This document shows, piece after piece, positions 32,129 to 44,043 of a stretch of DNA of 64,000 nucleotides; position 1 is the first letter of the stretch, and each line of letters begins with the position of its first letter. The position numbers and the translations under genes were made by a program. The DNA is from Euclidia mi (lineage: Eukaryota > Arthropoda > Insecta > Lepidoptera > Erebidae): NCBI GenBank assembly GCA_944739405.2, contig OX123197.2:53482047-53546046 (forward strand), written 5' to 3'. The notes beneath the pieces were generated by a model, which worked only from the letters and a program-made list of their open reading frames with translations, was not told where the DNA came from and searched no databases.

Positions 32129-34469
32129 CTAGCGGATAATTGCGTGATAACCGTCAGTGTGGGCCTCAGCAAACATAAGGGACGCGCTGCAGTCTCTCGG
32201 TAGTCGCAACAACATTCTGAAGATGTTGTTGTACTGCACACGTAGCACATTGGCGGCCCGACGGGTATGTCTTACCCATAGACCGCACGAGTAAAAAGAT
32301 TGGCAGAATGCCTTAAACAAAGAGATTTTTACCTCATTAGAGCATCGTGCAAATCTACGGGCAAGCATATTTCCTCGGATCGCCAACGCCCTCCGCTCAC
32401 GCTCCAAATCGGCGTCATCCTTCAAGTCGTCTGTCACAATATGCCCCAAGTACTTAAAGCTAGTCACCACCTTCAGAATTACACCATTTAACTTAATCGG
32501 TGGAACATGGGGAAGAGTGCAACCAGTATTTTTAAAAATTAGAAGTTCACTTTTTTTAGTGTTGTATTCAAGTCCATGTTCCACCGCATAGGCCTCACAT
32601 ATCGCAATGAACCTTTGTACTGAACTCACCGACGGGCCCAGCAGTACCATATCGTCTGCGTAACTTATATTATTTATGCATACTCCATCAATGTGACAAC
32701 CAGAATGTGTACCACTGAGCTCGCCGATCAGATCGTTTATGTAGAGATTGAACAGCAGAGGAGAGGTTAAACCCCCCTGACGCACGCCGCACTCCATGCT
32801 ATACTCGTCAGAATAAGTACCCGCCCATCTCACCTGGTTTTTTTGGCATAAGTACCAACTTTTCAACAGAGAGGTGACTTCAGCCGGTACACCAGCACCA
32901 TCCAGTTTGTTCCAAAGTTTGTTATATATTACGGTGTCAAATGCCTTTGACAGGTCCAGGAAGAACGCGTATACCGGCGTCTTCCTATCAACGTAGTACC
33001 TGAAAGCCTGCTTAAGACAAACAATCGCACTTTCGGTAGAAAGCCCAGCCCTAAAACCAAATTGAGCGTCATGCAGTTTAATATGTCGCACTAGGATATC
33101 ATTAAGCAAGCTATCAAGCACTTTTGCTATCACCGTGGCTAGTGAGATGGGCCGGTAGTTATTAATGTCCGATATGTCTCCCAGCTTATTTTTTACTATA
33201 GGAATCACCAAGGTGCGTGTTAGCTCCTCGGGTAAATGGCTGTGACAAAGACACAAGTTATAAAACATGGAGAGGACGCGCGGCTGATGGACACCGGCGT
33301 GTTTCAGATGTTCGATGCTGAGACTGTCATGTCCAGGAGATTTACCTTTGCGCATACCACTGATAACTCTTTGCACATCACTTACCGTAAATCGAACAGT
33401 CCTCATGGCAGTCCCAGCACCCATACATCTGCCTGAAGTCGTGTATCCTTGTGGTGGTCGCATCCTAAAGTGCTCACTAAATAGATTTGCGATCACCTTG
33501 TGGTCACTGTACCCATTTACACTAACAGGGATACCTAGTTTACCACACAGCTTCCCTGTCTGTTTCCAAAACTTTTTGAAGTCCTTACTAGAATGGTGAG
33601 AAGCAAGAATGTCCATTTTAATTTGTTCTTGTCTATCTTGGCACCATTTAAGTTTTTTCTTTCAACAGATTCCTGCTCTCACGCAACTCCAAGTATGTTT
33701 GGCCCCAAGTTGGTTTACCGGCTTCCACCCATACCAAAAACCTCCTTCTGGCATCCCTGTGGTATTGCGAGACATACTTATTCCACCCGGCTATGTAACC
33801 ACCTCTCCTCTATGGTCTCTCTCTCGCATATGTGACGGACGCGGCCTCCGAAAGAATGGTAACTAGCTGCTTGTACATATTATCTATTAAAGATTTATGT
33901 TCGGCCTTGTCACACATGTCATCACAGCACTGTGACATCTCAACTGGGAAGTCAATATCTCTAAGCATACTATGACATACCTGATGATAACGTCGAATGA
34001 GCTCAGCAGAACGTTCCCCCCATACAACAATGTTTTGTATAGGTGTAATAGTTGTCATTTCCTTACACAGTACCAGTCCTAAGCTACACTCTACAATGAG
34101 TGGGAAATGGTCAGACCAATGAGCATCATAATCAATCCACACACTAGTGACTGCAGGTAGTGTTGCATTCGATACTACACAATGGTCCAGCCATCTCACA
34201 CATCCATGGGCTTCACTTATGAAAGTAAAAGTGTCTGGCTTACCCAGAAGATCCACACAAGTCCACTGCTGATCGTCACAGAAATCCAAAAGATGGTTAC
34301 AAAACAAAGTATCTGGTTGTGCGTTGTAATCACCCAGCAAGAGCGACACAACACAGTCTGGGTTCTCAGCCAATATTGAACAAATTTTACCTAGGCACTG
34401 TGTAAACTCAGGAAGGTTGTCGATGCAATCAGTGGGCATGTATATCCTGAAAACAATAAAATAATTAGC
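32129..34469 (-). pseudogene. A ORF2, 3' part: end of endonuclease and RT
   Basis: From 34469 the endonuclease continues with NANYFIVFRIYMPTDC, LLGDYNAQPD and the C-terminal DAHWSDHFPLI. Linker and RT follow: RKGKSPGHDSLSIEHLKHA, NYRPISLATVIAKVLDSLL, FFLDLSKAFDTV, CGVRQGGLTSPLLFN and SYADDMVLLGPS (about 32650). The thumb ends at 32129. A frame break lies between 33810 and 33616. The upstream endonuclease residues are at 42380-42697. Confidence 0.8.
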
Positions 34470-34473
34470 ATTA

Positions 34474-36540
34474 ATGCCTACATTGGCTGCCAGCTCCGTT
34501 AGTTCTGAGTATGGTGAACGTAGCAAGGTATTGTGGGGAAAGAGAGGTAAGTGCGAAATAGAAAAATATGCAATTTCCTGTGATTATGGTTTGTACAGGT
34601 GTCAACAGATGTTGGAGAATAGACTTCAATTGTGTGAAAATTATAATGATTATAAATCATTAATTAATGATATTTATGATACCGTTGTTCAGGTGTTGTC
34701 GCGTGCATCAACATGCAGTTTGCAAAAGACTTCGAATAAACAGAAATATAACGCCATTCTGGGCTGGAACGATAATGTCAAGCAGCTGCATGGTGTTGCG
34801 CGTGACAAGTTTCTTACCTGGACTTCACAAGGTAAGCCAGCCACTGGTGACATCTGTGCAGATATGCGCGAATCACGTAAGAAATTTAAGTGTGCTCTGA
34901 GGTGGTGTCAAAGGCACGAGGAACAGTTGAAATATGACAACCTGGCGAATGTTCACAAACATAAATACTTTAAGAAGTTCTGGAAGGCTACCAGGAGCAT
35001 GTCGTATCGTGCAAAATTACCAGATCGAGTTGGGAACGCTCGAGATCATAGGTTAGTTGCTGGTCTCTTTGCAGACCACTTCAGAGTAGAACCGCTTTTA
35101 CCGCAGCAAGTAGTTACACCGGACCATCTTGGCACGACGAACATACTCTATGAACCTAGCGATATAGAAAAAGCTATAAAGTCCTTGAAACAGGGTAAGT
35201 CGCCAGGTCACGATGGTTTGTCTGTAGAACATCTAATTCACGCTGGGCCCTTGTTGCATAACGTTCTTGCCTCTCTTTTCAACACATGTCTTAAAGCAAA
35301 TTACCTACCTATTAATATGTTAAAAACGATGGTGGTGCCAATAATTAAAAGTAAAACAGCTGACAGTACAGTTATTTCAAATTACAGGCCAATTTCACTG
35401 GCTACTGTAATATCTAAATTATTTGAAACGTTGTTACTACCGTACTTAAATAATAATCTGATAATAGATGACAAGCAGTTTGGTTTTCAACCGGGACTTT
35501 CCACTGACATGGCTATTTACACTTTAAAACGATGTGTATATCGATATATAGGACGTAAAACTTCATTATATGCCTGTTTTCTTGACCTTAGCAAGGCCTT
35601 CGACCGCGTAAATTATGGAAAACTTTGGACAAAGATAATGAAAACTGACGTACTCCCTGAGGTGATTAACATTTTGAAATACTGGTATGACAATCAAACT
35701 AACGTAGTAAAATGGGGCACTAAGACTTCTGATACCTATAAACTCAAATGTGGAGTTAGACAGGGTGGGATTACGTCATCTATATTGTTTAACTTTTACA
35801 TAAATGACCTTATAGTGGAACTCGGGAGAACCGGTATTGGTGCTCACGTAGGAGACTTATGTTTAAATAATATTAGCTATGCCGATGACATGGTTCTCTT
35901 GTCACCAACTATAAAAGGAATGAGAACGCTTATGTCTATATGCGAAGGATATGCTTGTGAACATGGTTTGGTATATAACGCAAATAAAAGCAAATTACTT
36001 GTATTTAAAGGTGGCAAAGGACCAAGCCACGTTCCTGTGCTATATCTGAACGGTACTGCTCTGAATGTCGTTGACACATTTGTTTATCTTGGACATTATG
36101 TTACATCTGATATCAGAGATGACCTAGATATTGATAGAGAGCGACGTTCCCTTGTAATAAAGACGAATATGATTAGTCGTAGGTTTAGCAAGTGTACTGC
36201 TGAGGTCAAGAAAACGCTGTTTCATGCCTACTGCCAATCCTTTTATACTTGTAGTTTATGGGTTGAACATACCAAACGTTCACTCAATACCGTCAGAGTA
36301 CAATATAACAATGCCTTTCGACAAATCATGAAGCTACCACGGTGCTGCAGTGCGTCTGGTATGTTCACCGACGCAAGAATTGATGGCTTCCATGCCATAA
36401 TGAGAAAGCGCATTATGTCCATGAGGACGAGATTGTGGCAATGTAAAAATAATGTTATTTTAAATCTGACTGGTAATATGTTTAATAATATTGACATAAA
36501 ATGGATAAAAATACTAACTTGTGTAAATGCTGACATTTGA
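34474..36540 (+). CDS. Y reverse transcriptase, open frame of 688 codons without endonuclease
   Basis: This LINE protein is related to, but clearly different from, A. It carries FKKFWKATRSMSYRA, KQGKSPGHDGLSVEHLIHA, NYRPISLATVISKLFETLL, CFLDLSKAFDRVNYGKL, CGVRQGGITSSILFN and SYADDMVLLSPT near 35880. The frame is fully open. The first codon borrows bases from the flanking ATTAAT, so 34474 is not the native start. The truncation point is just downstream of the endonuclease. The equivalent linker in A reads IVVWGERSAELI, against KVLWGKRGKCEI here. Confidence 0.85.
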   Translation: MPTLAASSVSSEYGERSKVLWGKRGKCEIEKYAISCDYGLYRCQQMLENRLQLCENYNDYKSLINDIYDTVVQVLSRASTCSLQKTSNKQKYNAILGWNDNVKQLHGVARDKFLTWTSQGKPATGDICADMRESRKKFKCALRWCQRHEEQLKYDNLANVHKHKYFKKFWKATRSMSYRAKLPDRVGNARDHRLVAGLFADHFRVEPLLPQQVVTPDHLGTTNILYEPSDIEKAIKSLKQGKSPGHDGLSVEHLIHAGPLLHNVLASLFNTCLKANYLPINMLKTMVVPIIKSKTADSTVISNYRPISLATVISKLFETLLLPYLNNNLIIDDKQFGFQPGLSTDMAIYTLKRCVYRYIGRKTSLYACFLDLSKAFDRVNYGKLWTKIMKTDVLPEVINILKYWYDNQTNVVKWGTKTSDTYKLKCGVRQGGITSSILFNFYINDLIVELGRTGIGAHVGDLCLNNISYADDMVLLSPTIKGMRTLMSICEGYACEHGLVYNANKSKLLVFKGGKGPSHVPVLYLNGTALNVVDTFVYLGHYVTSDIRDDLDIDRERRSLVIKTNMISRRFSKCTAEVKKTLFHAYCQSFYTCSLWVEHTKRSLNTVRVQYNNAFRQIMKLPRCCSASGMFTDARIDGFHAIMRKRIMSMRTRLWQCKNNVILNLTGNMFNNIDIKWIKILTCVNADI

Positions 36541-36710
36541 ATAATAATTTTAATTAATTTTATTGTGATGAATGTAATTTAATTTTATACACTAAAGTAA
36601 TACTAACTTAATGTGCTGCCTGTCAATCTTAATCTTAATTACTAATATTTTTAATTTTGTCTAATTACTATGGACCCAAGTCTGAAATAAATGAATATTA
36701 TTATTATTAT
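34476..36710 (+). mobile_element. LINE Y, 5'-truncated copy inserted in LINE A
   Basis: Y starts abruptly at 34476 after A's ATTAAT and ends with GAAATAAATGAAT(ATT)n at 36684-36710. The same ATTAAT returns at 42371-42376, where A resumes. The intervening Dong3 and Dong2 therefore entered after Y, in its ATT tail. The 3' UTR (36541-36690) is AT-rich. Confidence 0.75.
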
Positions 36711-38573
36711 GTCGTTTATTACATATTCTTCTCACAGTCACATTTCACATACTTAATAAATTTCACACTAAGAACTAAATTAAATATATAAAATGGGACC
36801 ACGGAGACCCACCGGCATCGGGCACAGGGACCAAGCTACCGGTGGTTAGGGCTCCAGAGAAATGAACCTCCGTACGATGCGTGTCGTGTCCAGCAATACT
36901 GCCTTCTGTATAGAGGACTTGATCCAGCCGTCTAACGAGAGCCTCTTGAGGTGGTGGTCGAGGCTCTTGGCAATAAGACCATTTACGGTCACGACTATCG
37001 GTACAATGATCGCCGAGACAACATCTCACATGTCGACAATCTCGTGAGCCAGGTCCAAATACTTAATTTGTTTATCTTTTTCGGCTTTCACGAGATTCTC
37101 GTCATGGGGTATGGTGACGTCGATGATCATTGCAAGGCGCTCTAATCGGTCTATCACCACTATGTCCGGCTTGTTAGCCACAATAGTTCTGTCAGTAATG
37201 ATAGACCGATCCCAATACAGAGTAGCACGACCATTTTCAAGAACTGGGTCGGGCACATACCTGTAGTACGGTATTTCAGAGTCGACAAGTTGGTACTTTA
37301 AGGCAAGTTGCTGGTGGACAATCCTGGCTACTTGGTTGTGTCTATGCAAATATTCGCCGTTGGCAAGACGAGAACAACCGGATACTATATGTCTAAGCGA
37401 TTCACCAGGCTGGTGACATGCCCGATATATGTCGACCGTCCCATCCCTTAGAATATATTTCCGGTAGTTGTTCGTCATGACAACTTCGTCCATAATCGCA
37501 AAGATAAAACCTTCTGTTTCGGCGAACAGATCGCCAAAACGCAGCCAGGACACCGACGCTGGAAAATCTACGTCGGGCCCATGCAAGGCCCGGTAAAACG
37601 TCCATGCAGCTCTTTACCTTTCCATACTTCCCTGCGCTCCTCTACACCAAGTACGGCAGGTTTGCGCCTGTTCTCTTTAGCCAGACCCAGCGGAGTAAGC
37701 CCTCTGTCCACTGCGACCACATCTCGGTGCACACCCGCGTCGGCGTGGAGAAAGTATTCTCTGAGATTGCACACCTCGCGATTGTGGAGGGTCTTGGCAC
37801 TCAAGAAGCCACGACCCCCACACTTGCGCGGGATGTACAATCTCATCACCGACGAACGCGGGTGATGCATCCGGTATGTCGTGAGTAGACATCGAACTTT
37901 TCTATCCAAGGCGTCCAATTCTGTTTGAGTCCATCTGAGTATGCCGAAGGAGTACATTAAGACGGGCCCAACCGTTACAGGCACGCACCTTATTTCCGCC
38001 CGATAAAAAGCTTTTTAAGACTTTCTTCAGGCGGCCAAAGAAACGTGCCTGCAACGCCTGTTTTATGCCAGCGTCATCAATGCCTAATGCCTGTGACATA
38101 CCCAGATATTTGTAGGTTTCCGTTGCAGAGAGAGATCTAAGTTGTGTGAAATCTGAGAGCTCTATACTATCAGATTCCACACTCCTGCCTCGCTTTACAT
38201 GCATGACCGCACATTTATCCACACCGAACTCCATCTTAATTGAAATTGACTCAGTTAATTGGAGGTCAGTGGGGGCAAATAGTTTGAGGTCATCCATGAA
38301 AAGGAGGTGAGAAATAACTTGACCTCTAGTCTGCAACCGATAGCCTAGCCCTGAACTCTCGAGCAAAGTGCTCAGCGGGTTCAGTGCTAGGCAAAACCAA
38401 AGTGGATTCAAACTGTCGCCTTGGAAAATACCCCGCTTGATCTTTACAGGTACGCCATACCCGCAAGGCTGTCGACATCCTGGATAGCGAAGCACCGTAC
38501 TCCACTGCCCCATACATGCCCTCAAGAGGACGCATAGAGTTGCATCTACTTTGTACAACTCCAGCACCCACCC
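36711..38573 (-). mobile_element. Dong-like LINE, copy 3 (Dong3), diverged and 5'-truncated
   Basis: The 3' end at 36711 joins the (TTA)n tail of Y. The 5' end at about 38573 lies within RT, just before MLELYKVDATLC. It differs from Dong1 and Dong2 throughout and represents a second subfamily. The next bases are TTA repeats that mark the 3' end of Dong2. Confidence 0.8.
36848..38567 (-). pseudogene. Dong3 RT C-terminal part and endonuclease
   Basis: The piece 38567-37902 has RGIFQGDSLNPLWFCLALNP and the active site LLFMDDLKLF. A frameshift near 37970 follows, then the thumb (LLTTYRMHHPRSSVMRLYI). Another near 37580 leads to the Cys/His motif (YRACHQPGESLRHIVSGC) and the nuclease core KPDIVVIDRLERLAMIIDVT. 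A TGA at about 37026, in a place where Dong1 has Trp, interrupts the last 60 residues. Confidence 0.8.
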
Positions 38574-41500
38574 TTATTATTATTATTCTCTTTATTTTCA
38601 TATTTATCCTATATTTTACATTTTTAAATATAACACTCTAAAAAGTAAAAATGATATTTAAAAATATAAAAATAGATTCCCACCGACGACGGGAATAGGA
38701 TCCAAGTCGCCGGTGGTTAGGGCTCCAGAGCCAGAAATTTCCTCACAATGCGTGCCGTTTGCAGAAGAACTGCCTTTTGCATCAAACTCTTGACCCAGCT
38801 GCCTAGTTTCAACCTCTCTAGATGGCGTTCGAGGGTTTTGGCTATAAGTCCATTAACGGACACAACTATCGGAACAATGATTGCTGAATCAATATCCCAC
38901 ATATCGACAATCTCGTGAGCCAAGTCCAAATATTTCTCTTGTTTGTCTTTTTCTGCTTTCACGAGATTCTCGTCATGTGGGATAGTAATGTCAACAATCA
39001 TTACGCGGCGCTCTGATCCATCTATTATCACAATATCAGGCCTGTTGCAAACAACAGTCCTATCTGTGACAATAGATCAATCCCAGTACAATGTTGCATG
39101 ACCATTCTCGAGAACTGGCTCAGGGCTGTACCTGTAATATGGCAACTCGACGTCTACAAGCCCGTACCGCAGAGCCAGTTGCTGATGTATGATCCTGCTA
39201 CTTGGTTGTGTCTGTGCAAGTACTCGCTATTAGCAAGACGAGAACAACCGGAGACTATATGCCTGAGGGACTCACCAGGTCGGTTGCAAGCTCGACACAT
39301 ATCTACTGTGCCGTCCCTCATGATATACCTCCGGTAATTTCTCGTCTTGATAACTTCATCTGCAATTGCACAGACAAAACCTTCGGTTTCTCCGAAGAGA
39401 TTACCAAAACGTAGCCAAGCCACAGAAGCTAGTTGATCTACATCAGGTCCGTGAAGGGCCCGGTAGAATCTACCATGCAGCTCCTTGCTCTGCCACACAA
39501 GCCTGCGGTCGTCGACGTCTAAAGCTACAGGCCTGCGCCAGTTCTCTTTCGCCAAAGAGAGCGGGGTTAGGCCACCGTCAACTGCAACCACATCCCGATG
39601 CACATCCACACTGCCCTTAAGAAAATATTCCCTAAGGTTGTACACCTCGCGGTTGTGTAGGGTCTTAGCGTTTAGAAACCCTCGGCCCCCGCACTTCCGC
39701 GGGATGTACAACCTCATTACAGACGAACGTGGGTGATGCATTCGATATGTGGTCAACAGTGAACGGACTCGCCTATCAATCTCGTCCAGTTCAGTCTGAG
39801 TCCACTTGAGTATGCCGAAAGAGTACATCAAGAGTGGCATGACCCAACCGTTACAGGCTCGCACCTTGTTGCCGCCTGAAAGAAGACTCTTCAGGACTTT
39901 TTTCAGGCGACCAAAGAAGCGCTCCCGCAACGCTTGTTTCATGTCTGTCTCGTTGATGCCCAAAGCTTGCGACATACCCAAGTATTTATAGGTATCAGTT
40001 GCGAGGATTGATCTAAACTGAGTGAAATCTGATAGATGTACACCATCAGATTGCACTACCCTACTTTGTTTTACATGCATAACTGCACATTTATCTACAC
40101 CAAATTCCATTCAGATCATCCATGAATAACAAGTGGGATATAGCTTGACCATTCCTGCGCAACTTGTCGACACCCTGGATAGTGAAGAACCGTCCTCCAC
40201 TGCCCCATACATGACCTCAGGAAGGCGCATAGATTTGCATCTACTCTATACAATTCCAGCACCCTCAGAAGCCATGAATGAGGCACAGAGTCGTAGGCCT
40301 TCTTGTAGTCTATCCAGCATGTGGACAGACTCTTTCGGTTACGGCGAGCCTGTTGGCTAATGGCCATGTCTATGAGGAGTAGCTCTTTAGTACCGCGGGC
40401 CCCACTCTTACATCCATTCTGACATACCGACATGATGTTATTGTCTGATATATGTAAATTAATTTTCTTTGTTAGAATGGATGTAAGTAATTTATATATT
40501 GTTGGTAGGCACGTGATTGGCCTATAATTGGTGGGATCCGCGGTGCTACCCGACTTGTGGAGCAAGTGGGTAATGCCTTTAGTCATAAAACTTCGTAACA
40601 AACCAGACTCTAAGGATGATTGAAACTGTGAAGCCAAGCAAGCATGTGAACTACGTAGCCATTTGAACCAATAGTTATGTAAGCCGTCCGGTCCCGGTGA
40701 CTTCCAGTTCGATGCTGTACGGATGGCATTGGCTACGTCTGCAGTTTCAATATTTACATCTGGCATCCTCTCAATAGGTTCACATGCTCGCTCTACTTGA
40801 CATATCCAATCATCCTCAGTATGAGTGACAGGCCTTGACCAGATTTTACGCCAGAAGGCTATAACCTCGGCATCCTCTGGCTGATCACTATCACTCACAC
40901 ACTGGTCTGATTGTTCCCAAGTTCTATAAACAGACTTCTGATCGCTTTGGAACATACGATTCTGGGTATACCTTTCCACACGCTTTTTGTATCTGCGAAG
41001 ACGACTTGCCCACGCATAAACTTTCTGCTTCAGAAAGTCGATGCGCTCCGCGACACGTGTAATATATTCTTGAGGACTAATACCAGTCCCCAAAAACGCA
41101 CGTCTCACGAAACGCATCACCCGCGGGCGTTGATTTCCCGATCTGAAGCAGACCAACTTGCCGATGAGCACCCTAGTCTCATTAATACGTCTTTCAATTC
41201 TGCACTGCCATGCTGGTATTTTCGGTTTTGGGCGCGTAACAGAATCATGTTTAAATTTGACCCCTGCTACGCGACACACCGCAATAGCACCGCAGTACAG
41301 AATTGAATGTGTATCTGTTAAGTCCCGGCTGTTACTAAAATAAGTAGTTAGCATTGAGTCCAGGGCGCACACCAGCGCCAGGTTTTTTTTATGCGTAGGC
41401 AGTCGTGGCAGACGTGGCCGATGGTCTGGCGGTGTGGAACGATAATCCCGTAACGCATCCTCCAAAGCGCTCCTCACATTATCATTGTACTGGGTACTCA

Positions 41501-42374
41501 CATTTATACCTACATTATCCATTTCCTCTTCAACATGGTGTATTGGTTCTGGGGCCGCCATGGGTACTGTGTCGGAAGAGGTAGGGACAACGTAGCTACA
41601 CTGTGCGTCCAAGCGTAGCCGCTCAAGTGCTTCGTCGTTCAACAAGTGACATCGCTGGATAGCGCGCACTTGATCTGATAGTCGTTGCACAGAAAAATTA
41701 ACATCTGGTTCAAGGGCCTGAAACAAAGGCAGTATTCTGTTACGGTACGCTGTGAGGTTAATTCCTCCCTCTGTAGCCGCAAAATATGCGCGTATGACGT
41801 TTTCGTTCATTTGACGAGTCCAACGCATACGCTGCACATTACCACCGGTAGCGAGGACCCTATTCGTGGCCGGTGGGCCACGTGATCCCAAGCATGCTGG
41901 TGGCCGGCCTCTCCTCCGCCGTCGTGCAGGTGTTGGCGACGTCGGTGGGGAAAAATACTCGCCGCTCGACGAGCTCGACGCCTCCTCACTGGCCGGCGCC
42001 GCTGATGCGGCTGCCGGCGTCTGCGAGGCGGAGCGGAGCAGCGAGTCCGGAGGTGGTGAGCGTGCTCTTGCTGCCTTAGCCCGGGTTAACATTGTACAAT
42101 CTTGGAATTGTTATTGTTTTGTATTGAATAAATACAGCTTGTGTGACGGATGTCATCTGTCATCAAATTTTTCATGGTGTATATTATTATATTTTCTTTG
42201 CGTATTTATAAAAAGGTTTCTATTTATCTGTTGATTCTCTGGACTTATTTGTGTTAAATATTTAATCTGAATTATGATCACTGCTAGTAAATATAAATAA
42301 AATAGAATTTTTTTCCCAAGACTGTACTGTCAACTTTAGTGTTGCCAGGTTTATTATTATTATTATTATTATTA
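38574..42374 (-). mobile_element. Dong-like LINE, copy 2 (Dong2), nearly identical to Dong1
   Basis: The body runs from about 42350 (5' end, CCTGGCAACACTAAAG on the minus strand) to 38588, between TTA repeats at 38574-38587 and 42351-42374. It matches Dong1 closely apart from two internal deletions and scattered substitutions. It lies in opposite orientation to Dong1, about 7 kb away. Both ends abut TTA/TAA repeats, as expected for Dong. Confidence 0.85.
38717..42092 (-). pseudogene. Dong2 polyprotein with two internal deletions
   Basis: From the ATG at 42092 the frame matches Dong1 for about 640 residues and ends soon after HYPGCRQ at about 40116. Relative to Dong1, 131 bp (Dong1 29933-30063) and 74 bp (Dong1 30118-30191) are missing on either side of the FMDD codons, so the RT core is out of frame. 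The rest is readable from 40110 to 39154. A one-base change of frame then leads to the nuclease part at 39031-38717. It cannot make active RT. Confidence 0.85.
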
Positions 42375-42379
42375 ATTTC

Positions 42380-42697
42380 TTATTTCAAAGCTGATATTCT
42401 AACATCATCACAGTCTATCACAGTCACCGACTTAAAAGCAATCTTTCGATATAGAATTGCTGTTCCACCGAATGGTCTTCCCCTCAACAGTTCGGCACCC
42501 GTGTCAACAGCTGAGCATCCAACACCAACAAAATCACTGTCTACCTCATTTAATAGTGTCAAGTCATGTGGCAGTAGCCAAGTCTCTTGTAAGGCAATCA
42601 CATCCGCCTTCTTACAGTGATACCTAACTCCTTCCCTGGATCGCTTTAGAGACTTGCAGTTGTAAGAAATGAATCTAGTGTTGTACCTTTCATCCAT
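42380..42697 (-). pseudogene. A ORF2, start: N-terminal half of the APE endonuclease
   Basis: The ATG at 42697 opens MDERYNTRFISYNCKSL, followed by ADVIALQETWLLPHD and GGTAILYRK, the N-terminal half of an APE domain including the conserved Asn and Glu (QETW). A TAA comes directly before the ATTAAT at which Y and the Dong copies are inserted. The domain resumes at 34469. Confidence 0.8.
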
Positions 42698-42740
42698 TGC
42701 TCTTTTCTACAGGCTGCCTCTTGTAATCAGTAGATAATCC

Positions 42741-43967
42741 TTAATTATTAACGAAACGCCTAAAGGATATCCCATTCGGCCAGAAACTCTCATCAAGATA
42801 CTTATCCAGATTACACTTACTTACGAATAGCTTAAAAGCGCTGTAGCTACGTTCCTTTGACATTTTTATTCGTATTGGAGCTACTTCTTCTTGCGTTTTA
42901 GTAAACACATACTCTGAAATGTCTGATTCCTCTCCTGCCCTCCTTGTGCACATGTGTAATAAACAATGGTATTTTCATATCAGCTGCCTTGAACTTCATG
43001 TTTTCCTCAGAACAAGCTTTACCTTTACTGGCTACAAATTTGTTTCTTAGTTTTATCTTCTGCACTGTAATCCAATTCTCACTATCTAGATTAGCTCGTT
43101 GGGGGCATTTACTACTTATCGCAACACTTGCGAAAGACTTTTTCTCAATCGAAGCTACATTTCTTATTGCGTTTTGTTTATCATTGTCATTTGAGTTTGA
43201 GCGAAGTTCCTCGCACCTAGCAACGTCACTTATTCTGCATGTATTGCATATCGTTTCACTCGCACTCGCTGCTTTATTGTGTTTCGCCTTCTCCCTCACA
43301 CTCACGCTCTTAAGCGGCGTTTCTAATTTCTTGTCAATGTCAGTTGATTACGTTTGTTCTGTCTCTGGCGGAATACCCGCGCCTCCAGCGCATGAACAAT
43401 CGCGCGAACAGGACAAAACAATCCTTCCTTGTCTCACGCTTATAGCTGATTCAGAGACAGCTGATTTCGGCGACCCGCTATTGGCACATAAATCGTAAAT
43501 ACCGCCATTGATAGGCAATATATTTTCTCTATGACACAGCTTATTTTCAAATTCTGATAACTGTTCATTAGTAACATAGTTATTCTTTACTTCGTTTAAC
43601 TGTGATTTTAACAACAAGATGTCTTTTAGTAATGCCGTAACGTCAATGTGATCAAAAGTTACCGGTGGTAACTTGTGCAGGTCTTGGGCCACAAAAATTG
43701 GAATTTCTCTCTTTCTGTACTTTGTATCACCATAATAATATCTTCTAGGTCCCTTTGTAATTTAGCATCTCCTTTTTTCCGTTTGATATTCGTTATTTCT
43801 GTCGTAATGGAGTCAAACAATATTTTTTTTGAGTTCTCCACCTCAGCCACATTAAATGTTGCACTACATACGCGTACCAAACTTTCTTCAATTTTGTTCA
43901 TTATAAACGCCAATAGTTTGTCGATTAATACATTACATCTAATACACTTGACAGTTTCCGATGTCAT
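42741..43967 (-). pseudogene. A ORF1, broken into several frames
   Basis: From the ATG at 43967 the protein starts with a Cys pair (KCIRCNVLIDKLL) and a probably helical, possibly coiled-coil region. It moves through about three frame changes (about 43680, 43330 and 42930). The last part (KTQEEVAPIRIKMSKERSYS, then FVSKCNLDKYLDESFWPNG) resembles the C-terminal end of CR1-type ORF1 proteins. It probably bound element RNA. The 5' UTR is 43968-44043 and starts with a (GC)n-rich stretch. Confidence 0.65.
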
Positions 43968-44043
43968 GTTTACGAAGATAAAAGGACGCGTGTTCGTCCT
44001 ACCGCACGTGATCACGCTAGCGATGCGCGCGCGCGACTGTGTG

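Larger units (their letters stand above)
31728..44043 (-). mobile_element. LINE A, CR1-type APE LINE, full-length but split
   Basis: A spans 44043-42377 (5' UTR, ORF1, start of ORF2) and 34469-31728 (rest of ORF2, 3' UTR, (ATT)n tail), about 4.4 kb in total. Its target duplication in element B is TTAATA (27722-27727 and 44044-44049). The two halves are separated by 7.9 kb holding Y, Dong3 and Dong2, bordered by ATTAAT at 34470-34475 and 42371-42376. The end ...CTGAAATAAAATCAT(ATT)n closely resembles the end of Y. The exact clade (CR1, Rex or a relative) is uncertain. Confidence 0.8.

Noticed and set aside
37581..37865. Plus-strand open frames across 37581-37888
   Set aside because: They are antisense to Dong3 RT and nuclease coding sequence.
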